Shown: piece after piece, positions 47,706 to 60,539 of the stretch
How the letters are laid out: each line of letters starts with the position of its first letter
Position numbering within the stretch: position 1 is the first letter of the stretch
DNA from: Reticulitermes lucifugus
Lineage: Eukaryota > Arthropoda > Insecta > Blattodea > Rhinotermitidae
Assembly: GCA_026260175.1 (NCBI GenBank)
Contig: JAKCWW010000459.1
Location: 15,609-79,608, forward strand
Direction of reading: 5' to 3'
Length of the DNA: 64,000 nucleotides
Translations under genes and position numbers: made by a program
The notes under the pieces: model-generated
What the model was told of the DNA's origin: nothing
What the model saw: the letters and a program-made list of their open reading frames with translations, nothing else
Databases searched by the model: none

Positions 47706-48399
47706 TCTAAACCTAAGGTGACCATAAATACTTAGTTGTTTTAAATAAAGAGATAATTTCAGATACGTTTATCAATAGTATCTCCGTTAGTGCCTTTTTC
47801 CAACTACAATAACTTTTCATAGGTTTCTTCCTTCCTTGTACAAAAATTCTGGGATGTTGTGTTAAAACAAAAGACAAGGTCTTCCTACTGCATCGTCCTT
47901 CAAAAATTTCACGTTGTCATTGACAGTTTCAATCGTATTTAACTTACTCAAATGAGACAGCATGGCTAAAACAAAGGAAGAGATATTTCATCTCTTCCTT
48001 CTGGTCAAGTCTTCAGTTTTAAGACGCGACGCTTAAAGGAAATGAAGTGGTGACGTGTCTGCACAGCTTAAAGGTGAATTAGAAGGTATAGCAAACAGAA
48101 ATATAAACTTTAAGACTCAGTTAAAGCTAAGGTTGCTAAAAAAAATTCCCTGTTTTTTAGTATGGAAGATGTTCGTAACATCACGGAGGTTACTATGGGG
48201 AGGGTTGGTCTCCAGTTACTGTTCGTGTTGAGTATAGCGTAAGCTTGCTGTTGGTCAGAGGGAAGGTTGAATGGATGGGCGAAACGTCGTAAAACTGGCA
48301 TAGCTACCACAAGACTACCGTCACTGTGATGTTTCTCTTCTACTACCGTGCATCTAAATGTAGTGAGTGGAGGAAGAAAAAACACGAATCTAAATCAGT

Positions 48400-51300
48400 A
48401 AAAAGACGAGCCATATTTCGTACTGTTGCATATGACGTACAGGTTATGGGCCAAAATAAAGCTCTCACCAGACAGATATAACACAAAACTTTACAAATAT
48501 GATTATCAAATTATAGGCTCTCTTTTGACTCAGTTTCCTGAATATGGAATATAAGAAATAAATGATAGTCAACGTGTTTGCCTTTACTTTATAAGGATTA
48601 AAAATTTTATAAGTTACAGATATTATAAAACATATAGAATAAAAACTGTAATAAAAGTCTGTTAAAATAAAGTATTCAAGTAGGCGTAAATGTTTCAGTC
48701 CTGAGACACATTAAAATACGAGGAATTTTTCAAGGTCCCTTTAATGTCAGTACTCTCTAGTTGCAATCATTATGCAAGAACCTAGCCTCGCTCAAGTCAT
48801 ATAAAATAAAGTCTTCAAGGTAAGATAATAATAATAAAGTAAAACTCAATATGCCAGGAGAGTAAAGTTTTAATTAAAAAATACACTTGTTTTTCTAAAA
48901 AGGTTTTCTGTCACAGTGTTATATAAAAAAGGACAGATTCTTATAAATTCCATTTACGGTCGTGCACAAAAAATATGGTGAAGGTAATATTAAGTATATA
49001 CCTCTTTATGATTTCTTGAAAATATTTATCAAAGTGCTCCCGACAAAGTCTCTTGTTGTTTGATTCCTTCTGTTATGTTAGTAATGTTATTTTTTTTTCC
49101 TCTTTTTGTTCAGAGTTTCTCTGTACTTATTGCGTGGCAGTTGGCAAGAAAATTAAGAAATTTTCGAACACTCATAAAGACAAAATTTATTCCATGAACA
49201 TAGAGCAATTAATTTTCTGCTGGAGAATGGAATTAAATTTCAATGTAATTTATTGATTTTAGACATTGTTCAAGAAATATTTATGAAAAAGAGTATTAAC
49301 ATCGATAATAAGTTTTCACCAATAAATTTTTCTCTTTTGTTTTCTAAGAATTGCCACCGAAATCTAAAATTGCTGAATAACATGGGCCTGCCTTAATTCA
49401 TGGACTCTTATGGAAACAAAATAATATTTATCCCCTTGCTATTACTTTTTTCCAACTAGCCATAATATCCTGAAATAAATATAAGAAATTAAGTTTTAGA
49501 GTATGTGATTTGTTTTCTGAGTAACAAATAATATCTTCCTATAGAAAATTTACTACCTCACTGACAATGCCACCAAGTGAATGAACAGTGGGTTGTGTTT
49601 ACATTTACAGGAGTTGAAATCAAGTTGGGCAAGCACCCTTTTAGTGACAAGATGGAATAATCCATCGATTTATTGAAAATATGTGTAGTGTCAAATAAAA
49701 CTGAGTCCATTGAAGGTTAAACCTTTTCTACTTAGAGTTTACTTCAGGTTTATTTAGCCGTTACTGTCATTGCTAATAAAACATGAAGCATCCTACCTGA
49801 ATCCTCAGCAACACTGTTGTGAAGACCTCAATTCTCGCATCGACTACAACAAGCCATAGTATAGTATTGGTTTTTTTTGTCGAATTTGTGTCGGCAAACC
49901 TATAGAAATATATTCAAACACAACTTTCCTATTTGAGGTTTTGTTATGCTTTTTCTTATCTCCTGTCGTGAAGAGTGCTTACGCGGTAAAGAGCAAAAGT
50001 GCACGCTGGTTTAAGGTAGATTAAATAAGGGAAACTATTCATGATTAGTTGCTTTTTCAGTCATGCTGCTGATTTGCATCAAAAAGGAAACCTTAAGACC
50101 TAATCGCAGGATAATTCTATGAACCGAAGTTTTATATTTTCTTAGATGCAGGAGGTGTCTCATGTTCTTACAAAAAACAAAGAAAGTCGGTACTTTGTAT
50201 AGGAGAGTTATGAAATCAAGTGTGAAATTAACGCTAAATTCAGAGGCTTTGTGTTATTGCGTCATAATTCATAGAAAAGCTATTATGAAACATAAATCTT
50301 GAGTAAACTTGTATTATTGGTAATATACAGTATTTAAAGTTATAACTGTGTGACTGAAGTTATCGGCCAAACATCGAATTTCGAAATAGGACTAGGCTAC
50401 TTGATTCAATAAAAAAAAAAGTAAAAGAAGAATCACACCTCAAAATCAGACTTAAACTCATAATCGAAATGAAGATTCCTTTCAACATCTCCATTTTTAA
50501 GGAAGGTTTTGGTTTTTCGCTTACTGGCCTTTAGCACACATAAAGGATTTATACACGGTTGCCTGTGTTACAAATTATGTCAGGCTCAGCATTACAACAT
50601 TCCTGACATACGAAGTTTTAACAGCTGCTTTAGCTACGCTGTGAGACCACAGGAGTAGAATTCTTCCGTACCGTATAGAACCTACCAAGGAGTTTAACTA
50701 TTAGCTTCTGGTGAGGATTTTTTCTTACACGGGAATGTTGAAATCTCCAATGTATATATGTCTCGATGAAAGTATTTTTACTCTTACAATTTGATTTGTG
50801 TTCCGGAATAGCTACCTTCAGATGTCATTTACAAAATAATAATATTGCTGTCTTCATAATATTATAGCAAATTTAAATTCATAAAGTTTTCTAGTTTTTC
50901 ATCGTATATTTATACAAAAAAAATAAAGTTTACGTCTTGTGAGATGTAAATAGGCTTTGTGGTAGGCAAAGGACACAACATTGTTAATGAGTGTGTCATT
51001 CCTATAAAACTGACTCGATTATCACAATTCGGTGAAACGAAATATATAGTATAATTTACAAACCTGCACTATTGTCTTATGCATTTCCTATTCATTGGGC
51101 TAATGCTTGGAAAGAAGGAAATTTCTTTCAGATATTATTTTTCATCTGAAATTTATAATGTGCCAGTAGGTATGAGTAAGATATTTAGGAGAAATTTACT
51201 TTCTTGTTTGTGATAGCAACGTTAATTTATAAGCGAAAACATAAATATCTAATTGTTTTATAAGAGTTATAGAAAAATTTATAATTTAAAGCAGTGAGTA

Positions 51301-54100
51301 CAATAATTCATTGAAGAGTTTAGTAAAGTTTAAAGGTGCAAGTGGAAAAGACAGTAGCAAATCACTTTTCCTAAGAAATTAAATCCGGAGAATTCGGTTT
51401 AACATCAGGCTTAGAAACTTCTATTTTTAGGTTGCTTGTTTAAAAAGTTAAACAGTAAAAAGTAATATATAATACCAACACCTTTTTGAGTGGGTATGAA
51501 ACTCCATTTCTACCTCTAAGAGAAGGATAAAGACTGAGAATAATGTGCTGAGGAGCCAGCGGGTGGACATAAATGCAAAACTGAGAAAATTGTTTAGTGT
51601 TAGGGCAACAGTTGTTATTAGACTTATCGCATAAAAAATGTTGCGTGGACTAAGTCTATAGCACGCATCGGAGATAGTAATCAATACATAGGCTAAAAGC
51701 CTTTCGGTCAGAAATAAGATAACAGAAGAAACTATAAGTCACGTAAATATCAATTTTAAATAAAGTTGTCCTTTCTTAAACAAAAAATGAGAGTATATTT
51801 GTCCGTTATATATTGTGAACGAGTTGAATTATTTTTACGACATAGCACAATAACGTTTTGCGATTGTATAAAACACCACCTCCGTGTATTGTGATGTGCT
51901 ACAATCTGTAATAACAACATGGCGAACATATGAACTTTTGAGAAGGAAGAGACCCTAGCGACAATTAATCTAGATTCCTGTAGAAAAGTCCGGTGATATA
52001 CTTTCAAAAACATGTAACTGAATTATTTCTTTAAAGGCACAAAAAGGCAGGTACGTGAACTCTATAAATTGACATCCACTTTGATGGTGATAATCCTAAC
52101 TAATAAAAAATTTGAGTTAGGCTTATGACATTTGGCAAGAGATAGATCATAGAAATATTTAAAACAATTTAAAATATTTGGTTACAGGCTTATCCGAAGA
52201 ATCCAACATAGGAATGATATGCACGTTACACAAAACACAGCAAACTGAATGGTAACCGTCATAGTTGTAGAAAAGTAGCAAGAGACATGCAAGCGTCAGG
52301 AAAGTGATCATAAAATTGCTGCTCGAAACTGCTTGTAGTTGCGATCCTTCACAGATTTTCATATTTTGGGTGTTAACTTTCAGATTCTTATGGTGGTTAG
52401 TACAAACACTACGAGATTGTCTGTTTTGAAACATATCTAATATAACCTCAAAAATAAAATGAACATAGCAATTATGCGAATTCCTCAAATTGGATTTGCT
52501 TGATTCCATCTCTTAAATTTTATTTTGAATACAATGAAATTCGAAAACCTATATTAGGTTTTTTGTGATAAGAGAAAATTTATTGTGCTGTTCCGGAATA
52601 TTCTGTTGTGTTGTTCTGGATCGTTTAAACTGACCTGGAAAAATCTAAATGGTAACTACTTGCAAGGCACTCCTGCTTGATTTTAAAGCGCTAAACTTCT
52701 ATCAATGTAGATAATCTGGAAAACATCTTGCCCGACTGAGATTCAAACCCTTTTCCATTCCTGTTACATCATAATGTCACAGCATTTTATTCAGTCATTT
52801 AGTTGAGTAATTTCTATTCATTTCTAGAAAAGAGAACACATGTCACCAAGCAAGATCCATGTGGAATTTTTAGTTGACACAATGGCAATGTGCAATTTTA
52901 TTTCCGAATACTTCATCCTTTCCCTGTTAGTATCATTCCATCAAATCTCAATAAGCATTTATTCATCTATCATCGACGCCATATAACCTTAGCAATTGAC
53001 CGCGTCTTTAAAAATACACGTAAGCACAGACAGTGCAGATTGAAGGACAATTTATGGCAGCACTAAATGAATTTACTGTGCAAATGATGGTCTATGGGGC
53101 CTATAGGAAATAATGGTTTATCTAACGCATACTCTCATATCGTGTTAAAAGAAAAGAAATTCACGACATTTTAGGTGACTGTATGAGATTAATCTACATA
53201 TTTTGAGACCAGTTAAACTTCACATATAACAACCTGAACAGCTATGTGTACTCTCTGAAGAAAATGTTTGTATTACTCTATAACAGCACTGCGCAATAGC
53301 AAATTTATAATGGTTAATAGAATAGTTCTGTCTTATTTATTGACTCCAATAAATAAACTGCCTTAAACCATAAAGACAACTAGAAATTGCTTGCTTTATA
53401 TCTGCACTGGTAACATTTAATGAGGCCTAAGTAGGCTTAGAGAGGCGTGTTACACACAGAACTGCTACACAATACCTTAAGAAAGCAAAGTAGCCTGCAT
53501 TGTGTAAGGCAAGAAATGTAATTATCTTGACATAAAAGCAAAACAGGACGCTGTGGATTTCATGTATGGGAGGTTAGTTCACAGCGATTTACATAACCGG
53601 AAATGCACAGCCTACTAATATAAATCAAGTTATGACATTTTATGCCTTCTTAGATAATGAAATATAACTTGCAGCTCATAGTTAAAAAAACGCAACGAGG
53701 AAGCTAAACTAAACATATACAAACCTCTTATGTAGAAATATGCTTGTATATCACATATTAATGGCATGTTTGACTAGGACAATGTGATCGGTGTTGAAGG
53801 ACTGCATACGTAGAATACATAGCAGAAGATGACTGTAAATTAAAGTTCATTTTAAACTGCTTATGTCAGAGGCAGGTTCCAACCACGTACGCAGAACGCA
53901 AGAGGAAATACGGACATTCAGGGTCATACATAAACTACATCACTAGTAAAGGTTATGGTGTTTTTCTCTCATCTCGAGTAGTGTACTTTTTTTATGAGAA
54001 TGCAGTCATTTTCCTGTTGTACACGACGTAGTCTTGTGCACCCTCTATCCACAATGTATACAGTTTATTTTAGTTAGGCCACTGACACAAAACAGGAGCC
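48400..54100. other. A+T-rich non-coding stretch, nothing recognised
   Basis: About 5.7 kb without an assignable repeat, RNA gene or exon. The longest open frames (85 codons at 51756, 116 codons at 52159, both minus) have no domain, and their composition follows the local A+T bias. Confidence 0.45.
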
Positions 54101-54104
54101 AGGA

Positions 54105-54400
54105 TATCATCGTAATTATAGCAACTAGGCTAAGGTTTAAAAGATCCGAGGCTCGAATCTCGGCAGGGGTAACGGATTTTTATCTTCTCCGAAACATCCA
54201 GCCCAGCCCTGGAGCCCACCCAGGCTCATGCCAAAGCTGTCCCGGCGTTCTTTCCTGGAGGTAAAGGGGGGGCGGCGTGAAGTTTGCTACTAAGTTCCAT
54301 CTAATGCCGACGTTATGAATGAGTGGAGCTACACATCTGCTCCTCCTAAATGCCTTCGTGACGTGCACAGGGACAACTTTATTTGTTACTGACAAGAGGA
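54105..54400 (+). mobile_element. Nearly full-length SINE, plus strand
   Basis: The head region TAGCAACTAGGCTAAGG and B box GAGGCTCGAATCTC (about 54149-54162) are followed by CCAGCCCAGCCCTGGAGCCC, ACCCAGGCTCATGCCA, GGAGGTAAAGGGGGGGCGGC, GTGAAGTTTGCTACTAAGTT, ATGCCGACGTTATGAATGAG and GCCTTCGTGACGTGCACAGG. The seven-base G run sits exactly where two other copies have unresolved bases. Confidence 0.8.
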
Positions 54401-55679
54401 ATAATATATTTTTAATAAAGTGTTTCCTATATGAAAACTATTGAAGGTAAATTATAAATGACATCAAAGGTATCTCTTACTAATTAGTATCCTTTTTAGA
54501 GGAGCATTAGAATGAACACATACACACACTCATCTTACGTTTGGTCCACATTTATCAGTGTTATTCACAGCACTTTCTCCTACTTCACATCGGAGCATTA
54601 CAATTTTCTAGTTTTCATTGCTTCATTTAACACTTGTAAACACATTTAAAGTACTAAAGGAAATTATGCCCACAGTTTTAACACTAAACTTTATAACATT
54701 ATGAATTTATAGTTCTTGATAATCTAAAGGCGGCTGCCAGGGCGTCTGAAGAATAACATGCTTCACATACCGATATTCCAAAGCCTAAGCTTTTTTGACA
54801 ATGACCACTTTAGTGAGAACATTTTCTTTGTTTAGACTTTTAAAGCCTAGTGGTTATGATATGCGCCCAGGTATAACATTAAGAATTATACTTTCTGGCC
54901 AAAGAGTGCATTTATAGTGCATTTATAATGCATTTACTTCTCTGTGGATCTCAGAATAAGTTGATATAAATTCCTCTTCAGACTTAAATAAATGGCTTTT
55001 GTAATCCAGACAGAGTGTGTTCATTAGGCGGGAGCACCTGAATCTTTAAACACACCTGAGGATATTCTCAGTGCTTAGAAGACAAAGGAATTTGGTTTCT
55101 GTCACCTGCACGAAAATGTTCAAATATAAGCTCCTCTCAGCCTCTAGGATTCTTGTGATTATTGGAAAAATATACATTGCATATGGTTCTTTATAGTGTT
55201 GGATGTTATATGTAAACCTAATGTTAGAGTAAATTTCTTCTACGAAAAATATTTTGAAGTCTCCTATTTCCTATAACGTGACTTACAAATTGAAAATAAA
55301 TTTTATTCTTAATAAGTTTGAGGGCAAAATTAATGCAAATATTTAAATGAATTAGTATAAAATTATGTTTATACGAAATTCCTTAATTTACTCTTAAATG
55401 GAAAGTATATAGAAATAAAATTAGTGATAAATAACTCTATACGCGACTTATACACGACTTAACTGAGCTACTACTAAAGCTTTTACTCTGAGAATAATTT
55501 CTAGTCATCGAAAGTCGGTGTTTGCATTATATCTGACAGAAAGAAAACAAGACTGTCACGTAAACTATACAAGTCAGTTAAAGTAATTTGAGTCGAATGC
55601 AATTCTTTATTCAAGTCTCAAGTTTAGCCTACCACCCCTCCCCCCCACCCCAAAGCGAATAACCTTGTTTTGCAACCGT

Positions 55680-55840
55680 GTGCACTACAAGATGGATGCC
55701 AATCACGTACGTTTTTCTAAGAATTCCCGTGTTTATCTGCCGGCGCCGTATCTCAAGTTCTTAGCTCCTCAGTCTGTCGCCGAAAACTGCGTCCGTGCTA
55801 GCTACACATTGCATACACATAACACCTTCCTTTTAAAATG
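55680..55840 (+). promoter_or_regulatory. CpG-richer islet with a 48-codon open frame
   Basis: GCCGGCGCCGTATC, CTGTCGCCGAAAACTGCGTCC and neighbours make a local CpG cluster after the C-rich run at 55634. The ATG at 55692 opens 48 codons (MDANHVRFSKNSRVYLPAPY and on). A donor-like CAC/GTACGT follows its fifth codon. CTCAGTC at about 55769 fits the arthropod initiator. No family recognised; weak evidence for a promoter or first exon. Confidence 0.22.
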
Positions 55841-56590
55841 AGTTACCGATTGAAACCTAGTGCTTTATTTCCCGGTACTGTGTTGCAGACACAGTTGTGC
55901 ATAGAATGTTTTTATTGTCCCTCCATTAGAAACGGATTTTTATGAAATACTACCCACTTGTTGTCCTTTCATGTTGTGTTCTAATGGATGATGGCATAGC
56001 GTAGATTATTATTTGTCATAAGGCAGAAAATTCCAGCGTCGTGTAAACCGCATATCTTAAAACGTCTTAGTTATATTTACACTTAAACCTCGGTACTGAA
56101 GCTTAAAACCCTATTCAGGTTCAATAAAATTTATACTGTCCCGTAGTACCACAAGGCTCAACAGACAGGTTTTAAACTTTGGTGTTATTTACTGTCCAAT
56201 GCAGGGCACCATTCCGTCCAACAACTTAAAGATGTAATAATCATGCACAAGACACACATTCTACTGTATAATTCGAATGCGGCTGAATTACTGATTAAAA
56301 TATTTATTTTAATTTGCTATTTTCACATACATATGCCTAAAGAACTAACGGAGAGGTTTGTTGCGGAGCCAGATATTTCAATAATTTGAAGATGAGACAT
56401 TCCATTTGGTGTTAACAATCACAAGAGTATGTATCAAATCAGTAACACACAACCAGTTTTTAACAATTTAGAAATTTCAAGACATATGGTACGGATGTAG
56501 AGGGCATAGTTTGACGAAATAAGCTGTTGTTTGCCCCGAAACAGTTGTACATATCAATTAACGACCTTGGTTTTAGACTTCTGCCGCGAT

Positions 56591-56792
56591 GTTGATAAGA
56601 TTTGCGCTCTTCTGGCATATTACGCGGCGTCGTGTGGTAATTGTTTACAGAGGTTTCGGTACAACATATCGGTCCCATCTTCAACGACTCTTGACCCTTG
56701 AAGATGGGACAAATGCGTTGTCCCGAAACGTCGGCAAACAATTACCGCACAACGACGCGTATTATCCCAGAAGAGCGTAGATCTTAACGTAC
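56591..56792. mobile_element. Large palindromic foldback of about 200 bp
   Basis: Almost the whole element is an imperfect palindrome centred near 56688. The arms share CGCTCTTCTGG, then ATATTACGCG/ATAATACGCG, GTGTGGTAATTGTTTAC, GTTTCGG and GTCCCATCTTCAA. Facing outwards from the centre, each arm has GAAGATGGGAC, a stem-loop and CGAAAC. On the plus strand the stem is seven perfect pairs, GGGACAA with TTGTCCC, before GAAACG. Arms match at roughly three quarters of positions, so it is older than the one at 9512. The short open frames on both strands are its shadows. Confidence 0.8.
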
Positions 56793-57237
56793 ATAACGTC
56801 ACATCCCCAGAAGATTGTAATTTTGAAATCACAATAATATAATTCCTTCTTCTTCATCGTCCAAGTCACGTAACATTATAAATTTGTTCACTTAATTCAT
56901 CGTTTTGAGAGATCCAATTACTTTCCCGTCCGATCGCTTTGTTTTCAAACATATATAACAGCAGATGATAAGGTCACACCTATACAAAATAAACTGGTAA
57001 ATTAGTTTTGATTTCTTGTCTTTGTCTTTCTCTAGGTGTTTGAAGAGTAGACCTACTGACATAAACCTAATTGTTATAGCGGAATACTGAAAAGCATTTT
57101 GAGCTCTTAGCTTCTCACAGCGGAGTTGCTGAAGGTTCAAGTCTTGTAGGATATTACGCAGCTTGAAGAAGTATTTTCAGGAAAGTTTGTTTAGAGTGAT
57201 ATATCCAAAGCCTCCTATCTACACAACACACCATTTT

Positions 57238-57480
57238 TATTAGGCGCTTTCGCAAAACAATTGCGAAAAGCGATTATTTAGCTTCGTTATATCTTCCGTC
57301 AATCTGTTAGTCCATCTTTCTGTCCTCCCATCCACATAGAAATACATGGCTTCCACTGAATGGCTTTTCGTGACATTTTATATTGGGAATTCTTACTAAA
57401 ATCTGTTGACCGCATTCAGTTTTGGTCTAAATAGCATGACAATGACGGACATTTCTATGAATATCTTCTTACTTTTGTGA
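57238..57480 (+). repeat. Copy of the TAGGCGCTTTC repeat family
   Basis: TTAGGCGCTTTCGCAAAACA then ATTGCGAAAAGCGATTATTT open the copy. This start is itself a small palindrome, GCTTTCGCAA facing TTGCGAAAAGC. CTTTCTGTCCTCCCATCCAC and GGCTTCCACTGAATGGCTTT align with the 47155 copy. The end is uncertain because a LINE tail begins near 57540. Confidence 0.55.
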
Positions 57481-57539
57481 TTTCTCGCCGTTTACGAGAT
57501 GAGTATAAGAAATACAGTTGACGATCTTAATACAACATG

Positions 57540-57692
57540 GTGCCATATGAAGGCGAATTTTGTCTGGTAATTAGGGTAAAGTGGATGGAGGAGACTAGCA
57601 ACGGATACGGTTATCTGGAGGCGAAACACTAAAGAGGCCAGGGCCCAGCGCGGGCTGTCGCGCCATTGAAGAAGAAGAAGAAGAAGAAAATG
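57540..57692 (+). mobile_element. LINE 3' terminus with GAA tail
   Basis: The last codons read EARAQRGLSRH followed by TGA at 57667-57669, the usual end of a LINE protein common in insects. A tail of GAAGAAGAA (57668-57690) follows directly. GTGGATGGAGGAGAC upstream fits the preceding Trp-rich region. Only about 150 bases of the element remain, with no target-site duplication visible. Confidence 0.8.
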
Positions 57693-58794
57693 ATCAATTT
57701 AGGGCAAAATACAAAATAACATTTCTAATATTTAACATTGAGCCTAACGCTTTAGAGTTGATTACAATTAGTAACATTTCTCCATACAAACGCCGTGTAT
57801 TTTGGAGTTGCTTAATAGCCCAGTGAAGTAGTTATGATGTTGTTATGTGACTTTCCTATAAAATTAATTACTTTTTCGTTTATGTGATTTTCATAATGCA
57901 TAATTAAGGAAAACGTAAATGTGTAAACAATACTTAATATTCATTGATTATATCCATTAATATGAAAATATAATAACAGGCCCTACGATAGAAACAACAA
58001 TTGATAGCTTATCTGCAGTTGTGAAGCGTACCAAAAAAGTATGATCCTCAGCACATGTGATCGTCTGAGAATATTCTATGACGCAAAGATCGAAACTCGC
58101 CCCTTTTTAAGTTTTACGTGCTTTTTCTATTCCTTGTATAGGAAAGGTGTTTTTTCCCTATATTCACCATTGTTAAAGTTCGTTTTGAAGCAGAAGTGTA
58201 CTTGATCTTTGTAACAAAGCAATGTCCCAGTAACTTTCAAAGTATGTCACTCTGTTACATACGTGCTTCCTAAATTCAAACTCTAATTACAGCTGCCCGA
58301 TTTATTACTCTCTGTAATCTAAAGAAGAAAAATGTAAGAAAGGAGTTCAAGATTTAGAGAGGAAAAATAAACTTTTATTTCAGCTGCATTGGCTTACACC
58401 AAAATTTCCTATGCACAATGAAATGTTGGAATACACTAAGAGCCACGTAGATGATAGTGTTCAAAGTAGTTTTATTTTGGACACAGATAGAAACTTCTTG
58501 CTGTTTTAGTATGCTCAGCTTATACATGATATCTGTGTCAGAGATACGTTCATAAAAGTTATTTCTATAATAAAATAACTCAAACATATCTTGCTACTTC
58601 ACATGAATTTTCTTATAACTGGTTTCAGTTTCATTTGGGCTTTGCTGCAGATGGGCCCCCTTTCCGCAGTCATTTTAGAAATATTCGAGTCCCTCTCCAG
58701 AACCACTTTCTACGTGATCTACCATTTAAATGTGATCATAATGGGATTAGTTTTGACATGCATTGCTTAACAGCATGGAATGTATTTTGTTTAG

Positions 58795-59015
58795 AAGTAC
58801 TGCGCTAACCATAATCAGCGCTTAGAAGGAGTGGGTGGCCAAATCCAGGTCCCGGCCGCTTTACCCCCGGAAAAGAGACCAGATACCCATTGTACGGGAG
58901 GCTGGGTGGGACTTGGGGCCTGTCTGGATGAGTCCAGAAATCTCGTCTCCACCGGGTTTCGAAACCCGGACCTTCCACTCCGTAGCAAGTCTTTGTGACG
59001 TCTGCATTATGCGAA
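58795..59015 (-). mobile_element. SINE, minus strand
   Basis: On the minus strand the head GACTTGCTACGGAGTGGAAG and B box GGGTTTCGAAACCC (58967-58954) lead to CGGTGGAGACGAGATTTCTG, CAGACAGGCCCCAAGTCCCA, CCCAGCCTCCCGTACAATGG, GTATCTGGTCTC, then GGGGGTAAAGCGGCCGGGAC and GGCCACCCACTCCTTC. Well preserved. The 3' part after GGCCACCC is truncated. Confidence 0.85.
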
Positions 59016-59559
59016 ATTCTTAGGTCTAAATATTGAAGTAATAAATTTCGTTTATTTACTCTATTTATATCGGACATGAAGTAATAAGTTCGTTTTAATT
59101 ATTTGTCCAATCTTAAGAAAATAAAGTGCCTTTTTGCTTTAATTTAACAACACAAATCTATTATCATACTTAGGCGGAGAGGATAGCAATTACAAACGAC
59201 AATCAGAAGTGTCACCGAATTCCATGCCTTAAAATAATCACAGAACGTGTATTGGTCATTATCTAATTACGGCATTGAACAAATGCAGAAGTTATTCAAG
59301 TTGAGCAGAACGTGTTTGTCTCCTCTACCAAGAGAACACGTAACTAAACTTTGAAGCTGACAAGCCAGACAGAGCCGCCGCAAGAGACACAAGTCGGATC
59401 GTAACAACGTAACCCTCTCTAAGTACCTTAATCCCATTTAAGCCTGTTTATTCTTGAAATGCGTTTTTGCACAAGTAAGAGCATTATGCCGTAAGGCATA
59501 TCTCGTGATGAAGCAGAAAATCTTCTTATCTCGGCAGTATACCGTAATGAAGTGGGAGA

Positions 59560-59920
59560 GTGTGTAGTGGATTTGTCTTTATAGCATGGTTTGGTAAGTT
59601 TAGGGCGAGTGTCACGTGGTTGCTTGCGATATGTCCAAAGCCGTGGAAGCAGCAATCATGTGATAAACTGTAAAGCCACCTCGCGCCGTTAACAATTACC
59701 GCGTCATGTTTGCGAGCAGCAGATGCTTGGTCATGTTTGCAGTGCGCCCTGTGTGTGATTGAAAAGAGGGACACGCAGCATGCGGGATCATCCTTTTTAC
59801 GATCTAGTCCCCATGTTCAATATGTTCGCAGAGTGACTCAGAAGAAACTAAGATATTCTTGTAAATTACATCAGTACAAGTCTCTACAGTCTTTGAGAAA
59901 AGGGATTGCAACATTTTAAC
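59560..59920 (+). other. GC-richer segment with open frames, origin unknown
   Basis: From about 59,560 to 59,860 CpG and GC content rise (CACGTGGTTGCTTGCG, CTCGCGCCG, GTGCGCCCTG). A plus-strand open frame of 69 codons (59710-59919) ends with VQYVRRVTQKKLRYSCKLHQ followed by a basic tail, which looks more protein-like than its surroundings but matches no family I know. The opposite strand is open too. Candidate exon or unknown repeat. Confidence 0.2.
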
Positions 59921-60110
59921 TTGACTTTACTAATGTAGATTGAATGAGGCGTACAAAAAAACATTATGTGTGAACATAACTGTGGGTCTGCATAGCAGAC
60001 CCTATAAGATAAGGAAAGGCCAATATTTAAGTAGGCATAATTGCAAACCATTTATTTAAACTAGAGAACGCAAGCTTTTAATTTGATGTCAGTCACTAAC
60101 GGTGCCTCAT

Positions 60111-60135
60111 ATAATAATAATAATAATAATAATAG
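60111..60135. repeat. ATA microsatellite
   Basis: Eight AAT units without interruption. Confidence 0.95.
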
Positions 60136-60484
60136 AGTTTTAATTTAGGAAATATTAAAGTTCTAGCTTAAAAGCGCAAAGGCCAATAAAAAATAAGTTA
60201 AAATAATCACAACACAAACTACACAAATATAGGCGCTCGTGCGCGCGCGGCCACGGACACACACACACAAACAAACAATATAACATAACACTCAACAAAA
60301 ATGTGGATGTATGACTTAAATTTAATCACAAGTGGGCTGAATATCTAAAACCATAACTGAAACTTTTCTACTAAAATAAAATATGTTTCAAATTAATAAT
60401 TTGCTTACTAAGTACATCTAAAATATTGCTACGAAATTTGCAGATGTTGCTCGTCCAGCGGCAGGGAAACTTTGTGTGCTACAG

Positions 60485-60536
60485 AATAATAATAATAATT
60501 ATTATTATTATTATTATTGTTATTATTATTATTATG
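60485..60536. repeat. AAT/ATT microsatellite able to fold on itself
   Basis: Five AAT units turn directly into about twelve ATT units, so the array is partly self-complementary. The two open frames over it are Ile runs and not genes. Confidence 0.95.
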
Positions 60537-60539
60537 TTT

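Noticed and set aside
48270-48300. GGGCGAAACGTCG as another hammerhead-like core
   Set aside because: No CTGANGA block and no stem upstream on either strand.
48110-48385. Minus-strand open frame of 91 codons with EEKHHSDGS, VLRRF and LPSDQQQAYA, faintly like an alpha-crystallin (Hsp20) domain
   Set aside because: The diagnostic A-x-L-x-x-x-G-v-L end of the domain is absent, spacing is wrong and no start context or splice signals support it. Similarity at this level can be chance or an unknown repeat.
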